A stretch of 45,491 bases of DNA from Chloroflexia bacterium SDU3-3 (GTDB lineage: Bacteria > Chloroflexota > Chloroflexia > Chloroflexales > Roseiflexaceae). The notes below the pieces were generated by a model, which was given only the letters and a program-made list of their open reading frames with translations, searched no databases and was not told where the DNA came from. Position numbers and translations under genes: made by a program. Positions 1-8,621 of the stretch are shown here, in pieces (positions within the stretch are counted from its first letter, which is position 1; every line of letters starts with the position of its first letter). The DNA lies in contig WBOU01000026.1 in NCBI GenBank assembly GCA_009268125.1, forward strand, positions 1 through 45,491, given 5' to 3'.

Positions 1-488
<488 letters not shown>

Positions 489-532
489 GACTGTGCATTA
501 CTCCTTAGATAGGATTTAAGTTTGGAATGCAG

Positions 533-568
533 GTGCCTGGGCTATGGCTCCTGCCCTGGCCCAGGCAC
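533..568 (-). other. Hairpin between fusA and tuf
   Basis: A perfect 10-bp inverted repeat (533-542 with 559-568, GTGCCTGGGC and its complement) lies in the fusA-tuf gap. It has no following T-run, so it is more likely an RNA-stability or processing structure separating tuf from the rest of the str mRNA than a terminator. Confidence 0.45.
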
Positions 569-580
569 TGGTACCTATGC

Positions 581-2686
581 TTACTGACCGCGCTTCTCGA
601 TGATTTCCTTCGCCAGGTGGTCGGGCAGCGCCTGGTAGTACGCAAACTCCATCGAGGAGGTCGCGCGGCCCTGCGTTGCCGAGCGGAGGTCGGTGGTGTA
701 GCCGAACATACCTGCCAGCGGCACATATGCGCGCACCACCTGCGCGTTCGCGCGGCCCTCCATACCCTCAACCTGGCCACGGCGCGAGTTCAGGTCGCCC
801 AGCACGGTGCCGAGGAAGTCCTCGGGGGTGGTGACCTCAACCTTCATGATCGGCTCGAGCAGCACCGGGCGGCCCTTGCGGACGCCGTCTTTCAGCGCCA
901 TCGAGGCAGCGATCTTGAACGCCATCTCAGAGGAGTCAACCTCGTGGAAGGAGCCATCGTACAGGGTGGCCTTGATATCAACCACGGGGAAACCGGCGAT
1001 AACGCCTGTCTCCATCGCCTCTCTGATACCGGCCTCGGCTGGCCCAATGTACTCGCGCGGGATCGAGCCGCCGACGATGCTATTGATGAACTCGAAGCCC
1101 TTGCCCGGCTCGTTCGGCTCGAAGCGAACCTTCACGTGGCCGTACTGGCCCTTACCGCCGGACTGGCGGACAAACTTGCTGTCGATATCGGCAGCCTGGG
1201 TGATCGACTCGCGGTAGGCCACCTGGGGCTTACCAACATTCGCCTCGACCTTGTACTCGCGGCGCATGCGGTCGACGATAACTTCGAGGTGAAGCTCGCC
1301 CATACCAGCGATGATCGTCTGGCCCGTCTCCTGATCCGAGGAGACCTGGAAGGTCGGATCCTCTTCCGAGAGGCGAGCGAGCGCCATACCCATCTTGTCC
1401 TGGTCCGACTTGGTCTTCGGCTCGACGGCCAGCCGGATGACCGGCTCGGGGAAGCGGATGCTTTCGAGCACGATCGGGTTCTCAGGATCGCAGATAGTGT
1501 CGCCGGTGAAGCTGTACTTGGGGCCGATGATCGCGGCGATATCGCCCGCGTAGACCTCTTTAATGTCCTCGCGGTGGTTCGAGTGCATCTGCACCAGGCG
1601 ACCAATGCGCTCGCGCTGATTGCGGCTGGTGTTCAGCACATAGCTACCGGCCTCCAGCTTGCCCGAGTAGGCGCGGAAGTAGGCCAGCTTGCCGACGTAG
1701 GGGTCGGCCACGATCTTGAACACCAGGCCGGCGAAGGGCACATTCTCATCCGCAGCGCGGATGATCGGCTCGACGCCCTCTTCGCCAAGCACCTCGCCAG
1801 GGTGGGTACCCTGCACAGCCGGGATCTCCAGCGGCGAGGGCAGGAAGTAGACCACAGAGTCGAGCAGGCGCTGCACGCCCTTGTTCTTGAGGGCCGAGCC
1901 GCAGAGCACCGGCACCAGCTTGTTGTCGATGACGGCCTTGCGCAGAGCGCGGCGCATCTCTTCGAGACCAAGCTCCTCGCCCTCCAGGTAGAGCAGCATC
2001 AGCTCATCGTCGGTCTCGGCGATGGCCTCGATCATCTCCTGGCGAGCGGCCTCGACGCGCTCCTTGTACTCCGCCGGAACGTCCTCGAACTCCTCGTGGC
2101 GGCCAGCATCGTCGGTGTAGATGATCGCCTTGTTCTGCAGAAGGTCGATGATACCGCGGAAGCGGTCCTCAGCGCCGATCGGCAGCTGGATCTGCACCGG
2201 CTTTGCGCCGAGGCGATCCTTGATCATCTGCACCGTGCGCTCGAAGTTTGCGCCTGTGCGGTCCATCTTGTTGACGAAGCAGATGCGCGGAACGTGGTAC
2301 TTATCGGCCTGCCGCCACACCGTCTCCGACTGCGGCTCGACGCCGGCCACGGCATCAAACACCACCACACCGCCATCGAGCACGCGCAGCGAGCGCTCTA
2401 CCTCGGCAGTAAAGTCGACGTGTCCAGGAGTGTCGATAATGTTCACGCGGTAATCCTCGCCCGCAACCTGCCACGAAGCCGTGGTGGCCGCAGCCGTGAT
2501 CGTGATCCCGCGCTCACGCTCCTGCTCCATCCAGTCCATGATAGCAGTGCCCTCATGGACTTCGCCGATCTTGTAACTGCGACCGGTGTAGAACAGAATT
2601 CGCTCGGTCGTAGTCGTCTTGCCCGCGTCGATGTGGGCGATAATACCGATATTTCGAATTCTTTCGAGCGGGTATTCTCGTGCCAT
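581..2686 (-). CDS. fusA: Elongation factor G
   Basis: EF-G is the translocation GTPase of the ribosome. The 701-residue product has the G-domain motifs AHIDAGKTT (17-25), DTPGH and NKMD, and the length typical of bacterial EF-G. The start is set at 2686 ([20 protein letters not shown]), because it matches the family N-terminus and has AGGAG about 10 nt upstream; an in-frame upstream start at 2734 would add 16 residues with no family counterpart. It lies third in the str operon, between rpsG and tuf, and is co-oriented with both. The antisense strand contains a very long open frame, which is only a by-product of high GC codon use. Confidence 0.98.
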   Translation of the reverse strand: MAREYPLERIRNIGIIAHIDAGKTTTTERILFYTGRSYKIGEVHEGTAIMDWMEQERERGITITAAATTASWQVAGEDYRVNIIDTPGHVDFTAEVERSLRVLDGGVVVFDAVAGVEPQSETVWRQADKYHVPRICFVNKMDRTGANFERTVQMIKDRLGAKPVQIQLPIGAEDRFRGIIDLLQNKAIIYTDDAGRHEEFEDVPAEYKERVEAARQEMIEAIAETDDELMLLYLEGEELGLEEMRRALRKAVIDNKLVPVLCGSALKNKGVQRLLDSVVYFLPSPLEIPAVQGTHPGEVLGEEGVEPIIRAADENVPFAGLVFKIVADPYVGKLAYFRAYSGKLEAGSYVLNTSRNQRERIGRLVQMHSNHREDIKEVYAGDIAAIIGPKYSFTGDTICDPENPIVLESIRFPEPVIRLAVEPKTKSDQDKMGMALARLSEEDPTFQVSSDQETGQTIIAGMGELHLEVIVDRMRREYKVEANVGKPQVAYRESITQAADIDSKFVRQSGGKGQYGHVKVRFEPNEPGKGFEFINSIVGGSIPREYIGPAEAGIREAMETGVIAGFPVVDIKATLYDGSFHEVDSSEMAFKIAASMALKDGVRKGRPVLLEPIMKVEVTTPEDFLGTVLGDLNSRRGQVEGMEGRANAQVVRAYVPLAGMFGYTTDLRSATQGRATSSMEFAYYQALPDHLAKEIIEKRGQ

Positions 2687-2767
2687 ACTGTTATATTTCT
2701 CCTCGACGCGTACGCTCAGACGACGCGCGGCCACATAGGCCGATGAGGGGTGCGCCGCGCCGCAGCG

Positions 2768-2782
2768 CCCGCGTAGCGCGGG
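2768..2782 (-). other. Short hairpin in the rpsG-fusA gap
   Basis: CCCGCG and CGCGGG flank a 3-nt loop inside a very GC-rich 114-bp gap between rpsG and fusA. In E. coli the str operon is autoregulated by S7 binding mRNA between rpsL and rpsG; nothing shows that this hairpin has that role. Confidence 0.3.
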
Positions 2783-2800
2783 GCGGCAGAAGCACCGCCC

Positions 2801-3274
2801 TTAGAATTTGCCATAGTGAGAGAACGCGCGGTTGGCCTCAGCCATACGCTGGACATCTTCCTTGCGCTTGATCGTGTTGCCGGTGTTATTGTAGGCATCC
2901 ACAATCTCAGTCGCAAGCTTCTCGTGCATCGGCTTGCCGGAGCGGGCGCGAGCCGAGATCAGCAGCCAGCGCATCGCCAGCGCCTGGCGGCGGTCGGCCT
3001 TCACCTCGACGGGCACCTGGTAGGTCGCACCGCCGACGCGCTTGGGCTTGACCTCGATGGCCGGGCCAGCGTTGCGCAGCGCGATCTCGAACACCTCAAT
3101 CGGCGTCTTGTTCAGCCGCTCGGCGGCCAGATCCAGCGCCTCGTAGACAATCTTCTGCGCCACGCTCTTCTTGCCGCGCTGCATCACCTTGTTGATGAAC
3201 TGCGACATCGGCACGCTATTGAACCGAGCATCCGGCGCCGGGATTCGCTTTTCGATCGTTCCTCGACGGGGCAT
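2801..3274 (-). CDS. rpsG: 30S ribosomal protein uS7
   Basis: uS7 is a primary 16S rRNA-binding protein that nucleates the head of the 30S subunit and lines the E site. The 157-residue product begins MPRRGTIEKRIPAPDARF and contains the conserved GGATYQVPVEV segment and the RWLL helix, with normal length. It is second in the str operon, 75 bp after rpsL and 114 bp before fusA. In several bacteria uS7 represses this operon by binding its mRNA; no S7-specific site could be assigned here. Confidence 0.98.
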   Translation of the reverse strand: MPRRGTIEKRIPAPDARFNSVPMSQFINKVMQRGKKSVAQKIVYEALDLAAERLNKTPIEVFEIALRNAGPAIEVKPKRVGGATYQVPVEVKADRRQALAMRWLLISARARSGKPMHEKLATEIVDAYNNTGNTIKRKEDVQRMAEANRAFSHYGKF

Positions 3275-3349
3275 TCTTTCACCTCAATGCGTAGAGCGTC
3301 GTTCGTGTTGCCGCGCGTTGCCGCAATACCAAGGACGCACCACAATTCA

Positions 3350-3781
3350 TTACTTCTTCTTGGCCGGAGCCGCGTTCTTCTTCGTACCGTACTTCGAGCG
3401 GCCCTGCTTGCGGTTGGCGACGCCCTGGGCATCCAGCGTGCCGCGCACGATGTGGTAGCGCACGCCTGGCAGGTCTTTCACACGACCGCCGCGGATGAGG
3501 ACCACCGAGTGCTCCTGCAGGTTGTGACCCTCGCCCGGGATATAGGCGGTCACTTCCATATTGTTCGAAAGGCGAACGCGGGCGATCTTGCGGAGCGCCG
3601 AGTTCGGCTTCTTCGGGGTCATCGTGCGGACCTGCGTGCAGACGCCGCGCTTGAAGGGAGCACCCTTGCCACGGGTCATCTTGCCCTTCAGCGAGTTGTA
3701 GGTGAAACGCAGCGCGGGCGCCTTCGTCTTCTTCAAGACCGGCTTACGCGGCTTCCGAACGAGCTGATTAATAGTCGGCAT
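3350..3781 (-). CDS. rpsL: 30S ribosomal protein uS12, with an insertion
   Basis: uS12 sits at the decoding centre and affects fidelity. The 143-residue product starts [18 protein letters not shown] (start at 3781) and has the streptomycin-site segment [11 protein letters not shown] (residues 55-65) with both lysines, plus the [27 protein letters not shown] core split by no gaps. Compared with the remembered E. coli and Thermus sequences, about 15 extra residues occur around 25-41, just before the KRGVC segment. It is the first gene of the str operon. An in-frame start 13 codons upstream is rejected because the family N-terminus begins at the chosen ATG. Confidence 0.98.
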   Translation of the reverse strand: MPTINQLVRKPRKPVLKKTKAPALRFTYNSLKGKMTRGKGAPFKRGVCTQVRTMTPKKPNSALRKIARVRLSNNMEVTAYIPGEGHNLQEHSVVLIRGGRVKDLPGVRYHIVRGTLDAQGVANRKQGRSKYGTKKNAAPAKKK

Positions 3782-4171
3782 CCTGTTACTTTCCTCCGTT
3801 CGACGCCTTCCGGGTTCCAAAGGTTCGTTCTAAAAACGATATCTTTTCGGCATCAAGCCGTTGGCAAAAAAAGATGGAACCCTGGTCTGGTACGCAGCCG
3901 CGACCGCGCCTTAGAATAGGGTTCACCACTACACTGCGTGCGAAACATAAAGTTAGAGCACAGCGATTTGGGAGTATACCACACGCGTTATGGCGTGTCA
4001 AACGAATATTTCACGTAGCCCATTCTCGATACGGAGATCGCAACCTTGGGTTGGGAAATCTCCTCCAGCGACAACGTGCAGGTTTTCGCATCTAGCAATT
4101 ATGTCACATAGAATCAGGCAGCAACCCCAGGCCTGCGACTACAAGACGTAGGGATGCAGACCGGCGCAGAT
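3782..4171 (-). other. Leader and promoter region of the str operon
   Basis: No gene is visible in these 390 bases. They hold the rpsL promoter (3973-4001) and an untranslated leader of about 185 nt between the predicted transcription start near 3966 and the rpsL ATG. The length leaves room for autoregulatory RNA structure, but I could not assign one. The stretch from 4002 to 4171 shows no clear feature. Confidence 0.5.
3973..4001 (-). promoter_or_regulatory. Sigma-70-type promoter of the str operon
   Basis: Read on the minus strand: TTGACA (-35, at 3996-4001), 17-bp spacer, TATACT (-10, at 3973-3978). It is a perfect -35 and a one-mismatch -10, as expected for a highly expressed ribosomal-protein operon. 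Confidence 0.85.
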
Positions 4172-4172
4172 A

Positions 4173-4200
4173 AAGGGAGCGAACGGTGGCTCGCTCCCTT
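4173..4200 (-). terminator. Terminator after the DUF11 surface-protein gene
   Basis: A perfect 10-bp stem (4173-4182 with 4191-4200, AAGGGAGCGA and complement) lies 34 bp beyond the stop codon at 4234. On the minus strand it is followed by a short T-rich tail (TTTATC). Confidence 0.65.
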
Positions 4201-4233
4201 CTCGCTAGCTACTCTACCGAACGTCGCTAGGTA

Positions 4234-6417
4234 TTAGATACGCGTCTGCGACCGATGAATGCGCACAGTTCGCACCATCATGGTCATACCCAGCAGGGCG
4301 AAGCCCATGAGCGGCACGCCAGTGCTGGTATCGGGCAGGGTTCCGGCAGCAGCCGCCCCAGCCACCACGGTTGCGGTGGGGGCCACAACAGCCGTGGCCG
4401 TAGCCGTGGCCGCCGCAGCGTCGGGCTGCGCATTAGCCGCCCCGCCAGCCGTATTGGTCAGCGTGCCCGTGCTGGTCACAGCGGCCGTACTGGTCAGCGT
4501 GCCCGTGCTGGTGATCACCCGCGACGCCACAGCGGTGGCGCTGGCGTCGGGCGTGGCCGTGGCCTGCAGCTGGGGAGCGCCCACCACCAGCAGCGACACA
4601 ATATTCGAGTAAGCCTGGAAAGGCAGGCCGTCGGCGGTTAGGGCTGTCTGACCGACAATGGTGGTGCCCGCCGACACGCCCTTGCGCACCTTGGTGGCGA
4701 TCACCACCTCGACACCCTCGCCGGGAGCCAGGGCTGCAAGCTTGAGCGAGACCGTATTGCCCGCTATGGTGGGGTCGCCGCCACGATCGGCCTTGGCGCT
4801 TACAATCTCTAGGTTGGCCGGCATCTCGCTTGATAGCTCTAGGTTGGTGTACTTATCGGCCCCAAGCGGGCGGTTATTTCGCAGCGCGACCACATAGTTT
4901 ACGGCCTGTTCGGGGTAGGCGCTACCCCAGTCGCTGGCCATGCGGAAGTAGAGATCGCTATTGGGCGCAAGCACGGCTGGGGTTGGCGTCGCGCTGGGCG
5001 TCGGCGGAACCTGGGTAGCCTGGGCCTGCTCGGTCGATCTGGCCTGCTCAGTCGATCTGGCCTGCGTGGTGGCCTGCTGACCAGGGCGCGCGGTAGCCTG
5101 CTGGCCAGGGCGCGCGGTGCGCACCGGCCGCGCGGTGGGCGCAGCGGGCGCGGGTGCCGAGCCGCCTGGCTGTGGCACAGGCGGCAGCGGCGGCAGCGCT
5201 GGGCTGGTCGGCGTCGCGCTATCGCTGCCGCCACCGCCGCCACCACGATCATCATCGTCGTCATCGCTCTTCGACGTAGGCCGCGCTGTAGAATTTGGCC
5301 CGCTGGTCGGGTTCGAGCCAGGTGTGTTGGTCGGGTTCGAGCCAGGTGTGTTGGTCGGGTTCGAGCCAGGTGTGTTGGTCGGGTTCGAGCCAGGTGTGTT
5401 GGTCGGGTTCGAGCCAGCGGTCGGGCTAGGGCCATCGGTTGGCGTCACCCCAGTGCCAGTGGTCGGAGTCGCGGTGACCGCCGAGCCGCTGATATTGACG
5501 ATCACATCATCCGATACATCGGTGGTACCCTGATTCTCGCCGCTCATGATCTGGCCAAGGGCGGCATTGCTGGCGGTATCCGATGAGACCGCTGCCTTTA
5601 CTCGCACACGTAAAGTGATCAGCTCACCCGATTTTGTCACATTCAGGGTGCATGTCACCGTCGTTGTGCCCGAGCACGAGCCATTCGTCGCAGTAGCGCT
5701 AACAAACTCTAGGTTTGAATCTAGCTCATCGGAAACCTGCACCTGCTCGGCTGTCGTCGAGCTGGTAAACACCGTGATCGCGTAGCTAAATTCTGTCCCG
5801 GGGCGCGCGGCTGACACATCTGCAGACTTGGAAACAATCAGCTTCTTGCTGCCTGTGGGCGTATTTGTGGGAGCCTCGCTAGTCGACGTGGCGGTCGCCT
5901 CCACGGTGTCGGTCGGCGTGATGTTCGGGTCGGTCGTCGACGTGGCGGTTGCTTCCACCGTGTCGGTCGGCGTGATGTTCGGGTCGGTCGTCGACGTGGC
6001 GGTCGCTTCCACCGTGTCGGTCGCCTCCACCGTGTCGGTCGGCGCGCTGGTGTTGGTCGGCGTGACGTTCGGGTTGGTTGTGGCCGTCGGCCCGGCGGTG
6101 GCCGTCCCAGGCCCCGGCGTAATGGTCGCGCGCGCACGCCCTTCGCCAGAAGCAGCCGCATCGGGCACAACCTCGCTCGGCACAACCTCGCTCGGCACAA
6201 CCTCGCTCGGCACAACCTCGCTCGGCACAACCTCGGCAGTGGCCGTATCCTGCTGCGTGCGATCGGCTGCAGGGGCTGAGGGCGGCGCGATCCAGCGGGT
6301 GGTCTCAGCATAGAGCGGGAACGCGATCATCGCGAGGCTGACTACGATCAGCAGCGCCTCAAGCGGCGTCCAGCGCGCCGTGCCACGCCGCGAGCGGGGC
6401 CGATTATTGCTTCTCAT
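4234..6417 (-). CDS. Sortase-anchored DUF11 surface protein, repeat-rich
   Basis: A 727-residue exported protein. Visible order: basic N-terminus and membrane/signal segment (about 18-37); a PSEVV repeat tract; Thr/Ala/Asp-rich repeats; a first DUF11-like beta-sandwich (about 190-310, beginning KKLIVSKSADVSAARPGTEF); NPTNTPGS repeats; an acidic then glycine run (DDDDDD, GGGGGG); a Pro/Thr/Arg linker; a second DUF11-like domain (about 490-610); a Thr/Ala linker; and a C-terminal sorting signal with LPDTS at 694-698, a hydrophobic helix and a basic tail. DUF11 domains are typical of cell-surface adhesive or stalk proteins. It follows a sortase gene by 24 bp, so that enzyme is the likely anchor. 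The repeats are tandem at DNA level and probably vary in number. Ligand and exact function are unknown. Confidence 0.85.
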   Translation of the reverse strand: MRSNNRPRSRRGTARWTPLEALLIVVSLAMIAFPLYAETTRWIAPPSAPAADRTQQDTATAEVVPSEVVPSEVVPSEVVPSEVVPDAAASGEGRARATITPGPGTATAGPTATTNPNVTPTNTSAPTDTVEATDTVEATATSTTDPNITPTDTVEATATSTTDPNITPTDTVEATATSTSEAPTNTPTGSKKLIVSKSADVSAARPGTEFSYAITVFTSSTTAEQVQVSDELDSNLEFVSATATNGSCSGTTTVTCTLNVTKSGELITLRVRVKAAVSSDTASNAALGQIMSGENQGTTDVSDDVIVNISGSAVTATPTTGTGVTPTDGPSPTAGSNPTNTPGSNPTNTPGSNPTNTPGSNPTNTPGSNPTSGPNSTARPTSKSDDDDDDRGGGGGGSDSATPTSPALPPLPPVPQPGGSAPAPAAPTARPVRTARPGQQATARPGQQATTQARSTEQARSTEQAQATQVPPTPSATPTPAVLAPNSDLYFRMASDWGSAYPEQAVNYVVALRNNRPLGADKYTNLELSSEMPANLEIVSAKADRGGDPTIAGNTVSLKLAALAPGEGVEVVIATKVRKGVSAGTTIVGQTALTADGLPFQAYSNIVSLLVVGAPQLQATATPDASATAVASRVITSTGTLTSTAAVTSTGTLTNTAGGAANAQPDAAAATATATAVVAPTATVVAGAAAAGTLPDTSTGVPLMGFALLGMTMMVRTVRIHRSQTRI
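5305..5416 (-). repeat. 24-bp tandem repeat inside the DUF11 gene
   Basis: Four identical 24-bp units (5305-5400) plus a partial fifth encode NPTNTPGS units of the linker. There are no spacers, so this is a coding minisatellite and not a CRISPR array. Identity between units implies recent expansion or active slippage. Confidence 0.9.
5881..6050 (-). repeat. 54-bp imperfect tandem repeat in the DUF11 gene
   Basis: About three copies of a 54-bp unit encode a Thr/Asp/Val/Glu-rich linker with the recurring words TDTVEATATS and DPNITP. Copies differ at a few silent positions, so they are older than the 24-bp and 15-bp arrays of the same gene. Confidence 0.8.
6171..6230 (-). repeat. 15-bp tandem repeat in the DUF11 gene
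   Basis: Four identical 15-bp units encode repeated PSEVV just after the membrane segment. The perfect identity suggests recent copy-number change. Confidence 0.9.
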
Positions 6418-6441
6418 GGCGTATCCTTCCTACCGCGCCGG

Positions 6442-7317
6442 TCATTCGCCGGGTGACGGCGTCGAGTCAAGCAGATCCGCAACGACCACCAGCCGCTGCG
6501 TATCCCAGTTCGTACATGTGATAAGGGTAAGCTCGGGTTTCTGGCGGGATGCCAGCACCTCGACCTGGGTAGGCCAAACGCTGGTCGACTCGCGCACCCG
6601 GTAGTGAAAGCGCCAGCCGCCCGCATCGATATAGATATCATCCCCAGCAGCCAGCTGGGGCAAATCGCGGAACACCGCACCACGGATGCCAGCGTGGCCT
6701 GCCAGCACGGTATTGCCCTGGTCGCCCGGCAGCGCGGTGCCGTGCATAAAGCCTGCGGCATAGTCGGCCACCTCCCACACGCCGTCGATCACGAAGACCT
6801 CTTTCACTGGCGTGTCGAGGGCGATCTTGGGTACGACGAGGCGCGTTGGCGTGCGGGGCTGCTCGGCGGGCTTGGCGGCAACCGCCCCCGGTGCTGAAAG
6901 AAAGATATCGCCATCGCGGGCGCTGGGGCTAGAATAGGGCAGCAGCGCGGCCACACGCCCGGCCAGCGGATCGGGTGTGGCGCTAGGGGCTGGGGTGGCC
7001 TGGGCAGGCGAAGCCAGCGCCTGGTGCTGCTGCTGGGTGTGCAGCCAGTCGCGCAGCGGGCCATCGGCGACCCAAATGCCAAAGACCATCAGGGCGGCGA
7101 AGATCAGCACGCGCTCGGTGTGGGTGAGCACATGGTCAACCCATGTGCGCCGCAGGAAGCCGCTCAGCGTGTGGTCGCGCTGGCGCTCGATCGAGCGCAG
7201 CGCAACAGGCACCGGGCGATTGGCGCGCGGCGCGGGCGGGGTTTCGATCAACGCTTGCAGCAGGTCGATCTCTTCCTGGTTTTTGTTTCCCCGGCGCGAG
7301 CGAGGAGGAACCGCCAT
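6442..7317 (-). CDS. srt: Sortase (class D/E-like), membrane-anchored
   Basis: Sortases are extracellular cysteine transpeptidases that cleave an LPxT-type signal and attach the protein to the cell wall. The 291-residue product has a cytoplasmic basic N-terminus, one membrane helix (about 69-84), a Pro/Ala-rich linker, and a sortase domain with the catalytic triad visible: His208 in LAGHAG, Cys268 in TLITCTN and Arg275 in DTQRLVVV. The start at 7317 (MAVPPRSRRG) is chosen because it has GAGGA upstream and because the promoter at 7373-7401 overlaps the longer in-frame start, which therefore cannot be transcribed. The gene next downstream, 24 bp away, encodes an LPDTS protein, so this is a dedicated sortase-substrate pair. 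The exact sortase class is an inference. Confidence 0.9.
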   Translation of the reverse strand: MAVPPRSRRGNKNQEEIDLLQALIETPPAPRANRPVPVALRSIERQRDHTLSGFLRRTWVDHVLTHTERVLIFAALMVFGIWVADGPLRDWLHTQQQHQALASPAQATPAPSATPDPLAGRVAALLPYSSPSARDGDIFLSAPGAVAAKPAEQPRTPTRLVVPKIALDTPVKEVFVIDGVWEVADYAAGFMHGTALPGDQGNTVLAGHAGIRGAVFRDLPQLAAGDDIYIDAGGWRFHYRVRESTSVWPTQVEVLASRQKPELTLITCTNWDTQRLVVVADLLDSTPSPGE

Positions 7318-7372
7318 AGTGCGACCGCTTGATAGAAGTTGAGAAATGGTTGAATTAGCTGAACTGGCTGCG

Positions 7373-7401
7373 ATTATACACGAACGATATGGCAGTTGCA
7401 A
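7373..7401 (-). promoter_or_regulatory. Promoter of the sortase-DUF11 unit
   Basis: Minus strand: TTGCAA (7396-7401), 17-bp spacer, TATAAT (7373-7378, perfect). The predicted transcript starts near 7366, giving a leader of about 50 nt before the chosen sortase start. Confidence 0.8.
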
Positions 7402-7484
7402 TAGTACCTAGGTCTATTGCGATCTACAAAGTGTAACAGCTAGCTCTGGTGTAAAGAGATATCACAAGCTCGATAGCTTCATGG

Positions 7485-8579
7485 TCACAGCTGATGCAGG
7501 CCCGCATCCACGCCCACCGCCTCGCCCAGCGAGCGGAAGCCATCGCGGCGCAGCAGGTCGGCTAGGCCCTGCTTGAGCGTGCGCACCACGCCCGGCCCCT
7601 CGTAGACCATCACGGTGTAGATCTGCAGCATCGACGCGCCAGCGCGCAGGTGCAGGTAGGCATCTTCGGCGTTCATAATACCGCCCACGCCGATCACTGG
7701 CATATTGCCGCTGGTGGCGCGGTGCAGGTGCGCGATCAGGCTGCGGGCGCGCAGGGTCAGCGGTCGACCGCTCAGGCCGCCGATCTCGCCGCCTACAAAG
7801 CTGCGGATGCCCGCGCGCGACACGGTGGTGTTGCCCGCGATAAAGCCCGCCATCCCCGTACCCAGCGCCGCCTCGACCACCGCATCCAGCTGCGCGGGCG
7901 TCTCGTCGGGCGAGACCTTGACAAAGATCGGGCGGGGCTGCGGCAGCTGGCGGTTGCGCTCGGCCAGCGCGCCCAGCAGCTCGGCCAGGGCGGCGCGGTC
8001 GTGCAGCTTGCGCAGGCCGGGCGTGTTGGGCGATGAGATATTGACCGCCACATAGCGGCCAAACGACGCCAGCTGGTCGAAGGCGCGAACGTAGTCATCG
8101 CTGGCGCGGGCCAGCGGCGTAACCTTGTTCTTGCCGATATTGACGCCCACTAGGGCGTGGCCGCCAGCGCCGTGGCGCTCAAGGTTGCGGGTGGCCACAT
8201 ACATGCCCTCGCTGTTGAAGCCCATGCGGTTAACCAGCGCATCATCCCGCAGCAGTCGGAACATGCGGGGGCGCGGGTTGCCCGGCTGGGGCAGCGGCGT
8301 GACCGTACCGATCTCCACATGGCCGAAGCCCAGCATGGCTAGGCCGGGGATCAGCTCGGCCTGCTTGTCGAAGCCTGCCGCCATGCCAAACGGGTTCACA
8401 AAGCGCATGCCCGCGCACTCGCCTGCCAAGATCGGATCTTCAAAGTGGAACAGCGCCTCAAGCGCACGATGGGCGAGCGGGATGCGCTGGGCCAGCTTCA
8501 GCGCGTGCACGGTCTGATCGTGGGCCAGCTCGGGCGGAAAGCGGAAGATGATCGGCTTAAGAAGATGGTAGAGTGTCAT
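7485..8579 (-). CDS. pyrD: Dihydroorotate dehydrogenase, class 2 (quinone-type)
   Basis: Oxidises dihydroorotate to orotate in UMP synthesis. The 364-residue product has the class 2 hallmarks: an N-terminal amphipathic segment (MTLYHLLKPIIFRFPPELAH) that docks on the membrane, and NISSPNTPGLRKL, where class 2 enzymes carry a catalytic serine while class 1B carries cysteine. The C-terminal FMN phosphate loop (GVGGI) is present. The start at 8579 matches the family; an upstream in-frame start adds 7 residues. It is the last gene of the pyr operon, 42 bp after a PyrK-like gene. This is odd because PyrK partners class 1B PyrD, whereas class 2 enzymes pass electrons to quinone. Confidence 0.93.
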   Translation of the reverse strand: MTLYHLLKPIIFRFPPELAHDQTVHALKLAQRIPLAHRALEALFHFEDPILAGECAGMRFVNPFGMAAGFDKQAELIPGLAMLGFGHVEIGTVTPLPQPGNPRPRMFRLLRDDALVNRMGFNSEGMYVATRNLERHGAGGHALVGVNIGKNKVTPLARASDDYVRAFDQLASFGRYVAVNISSPNTPGLRKLHDRAALAELLGALAERNRQLPQPRPIFVKVSPDETPAQLDAVVEAALGTGMAGFIAGNTTVSRAGIRSFVGGEIGGLSGRPLTLRARSLIAHLHRATSGNMPVIGVGGIMNAEDAYLHLRAGASMLQIYTVMVYEGPGVVRTLKQGLADLLRRDGFRSLGEAVGVDAGLHQL

Positions 8580-8621
8580 AGTATCGGCTCTGCAAGGCAT
8601 TACAAAAGGCAGCTTAAAAAT

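Noticed and set aside
533-568. Terminator between fusA and tuf
   Set aside because: The stem is strong, but there is no T-run on the minus strand and tuf is in the same operon; kept only as a hairpin.
527-2746. 739-residue plus-strand open frame opposite fusA
   Set aside because: It is the antisense of a certain EF-G gene, lacks any recognisable domain, and is explained by GC-rich codon use.
5305-5416. Possible CRISPR-like array of 24-bp repeats
   Set aside because: Units are directly tandem with no spacers and keep the reading frame of the DUF11 gene; they are a coding minisatellite.
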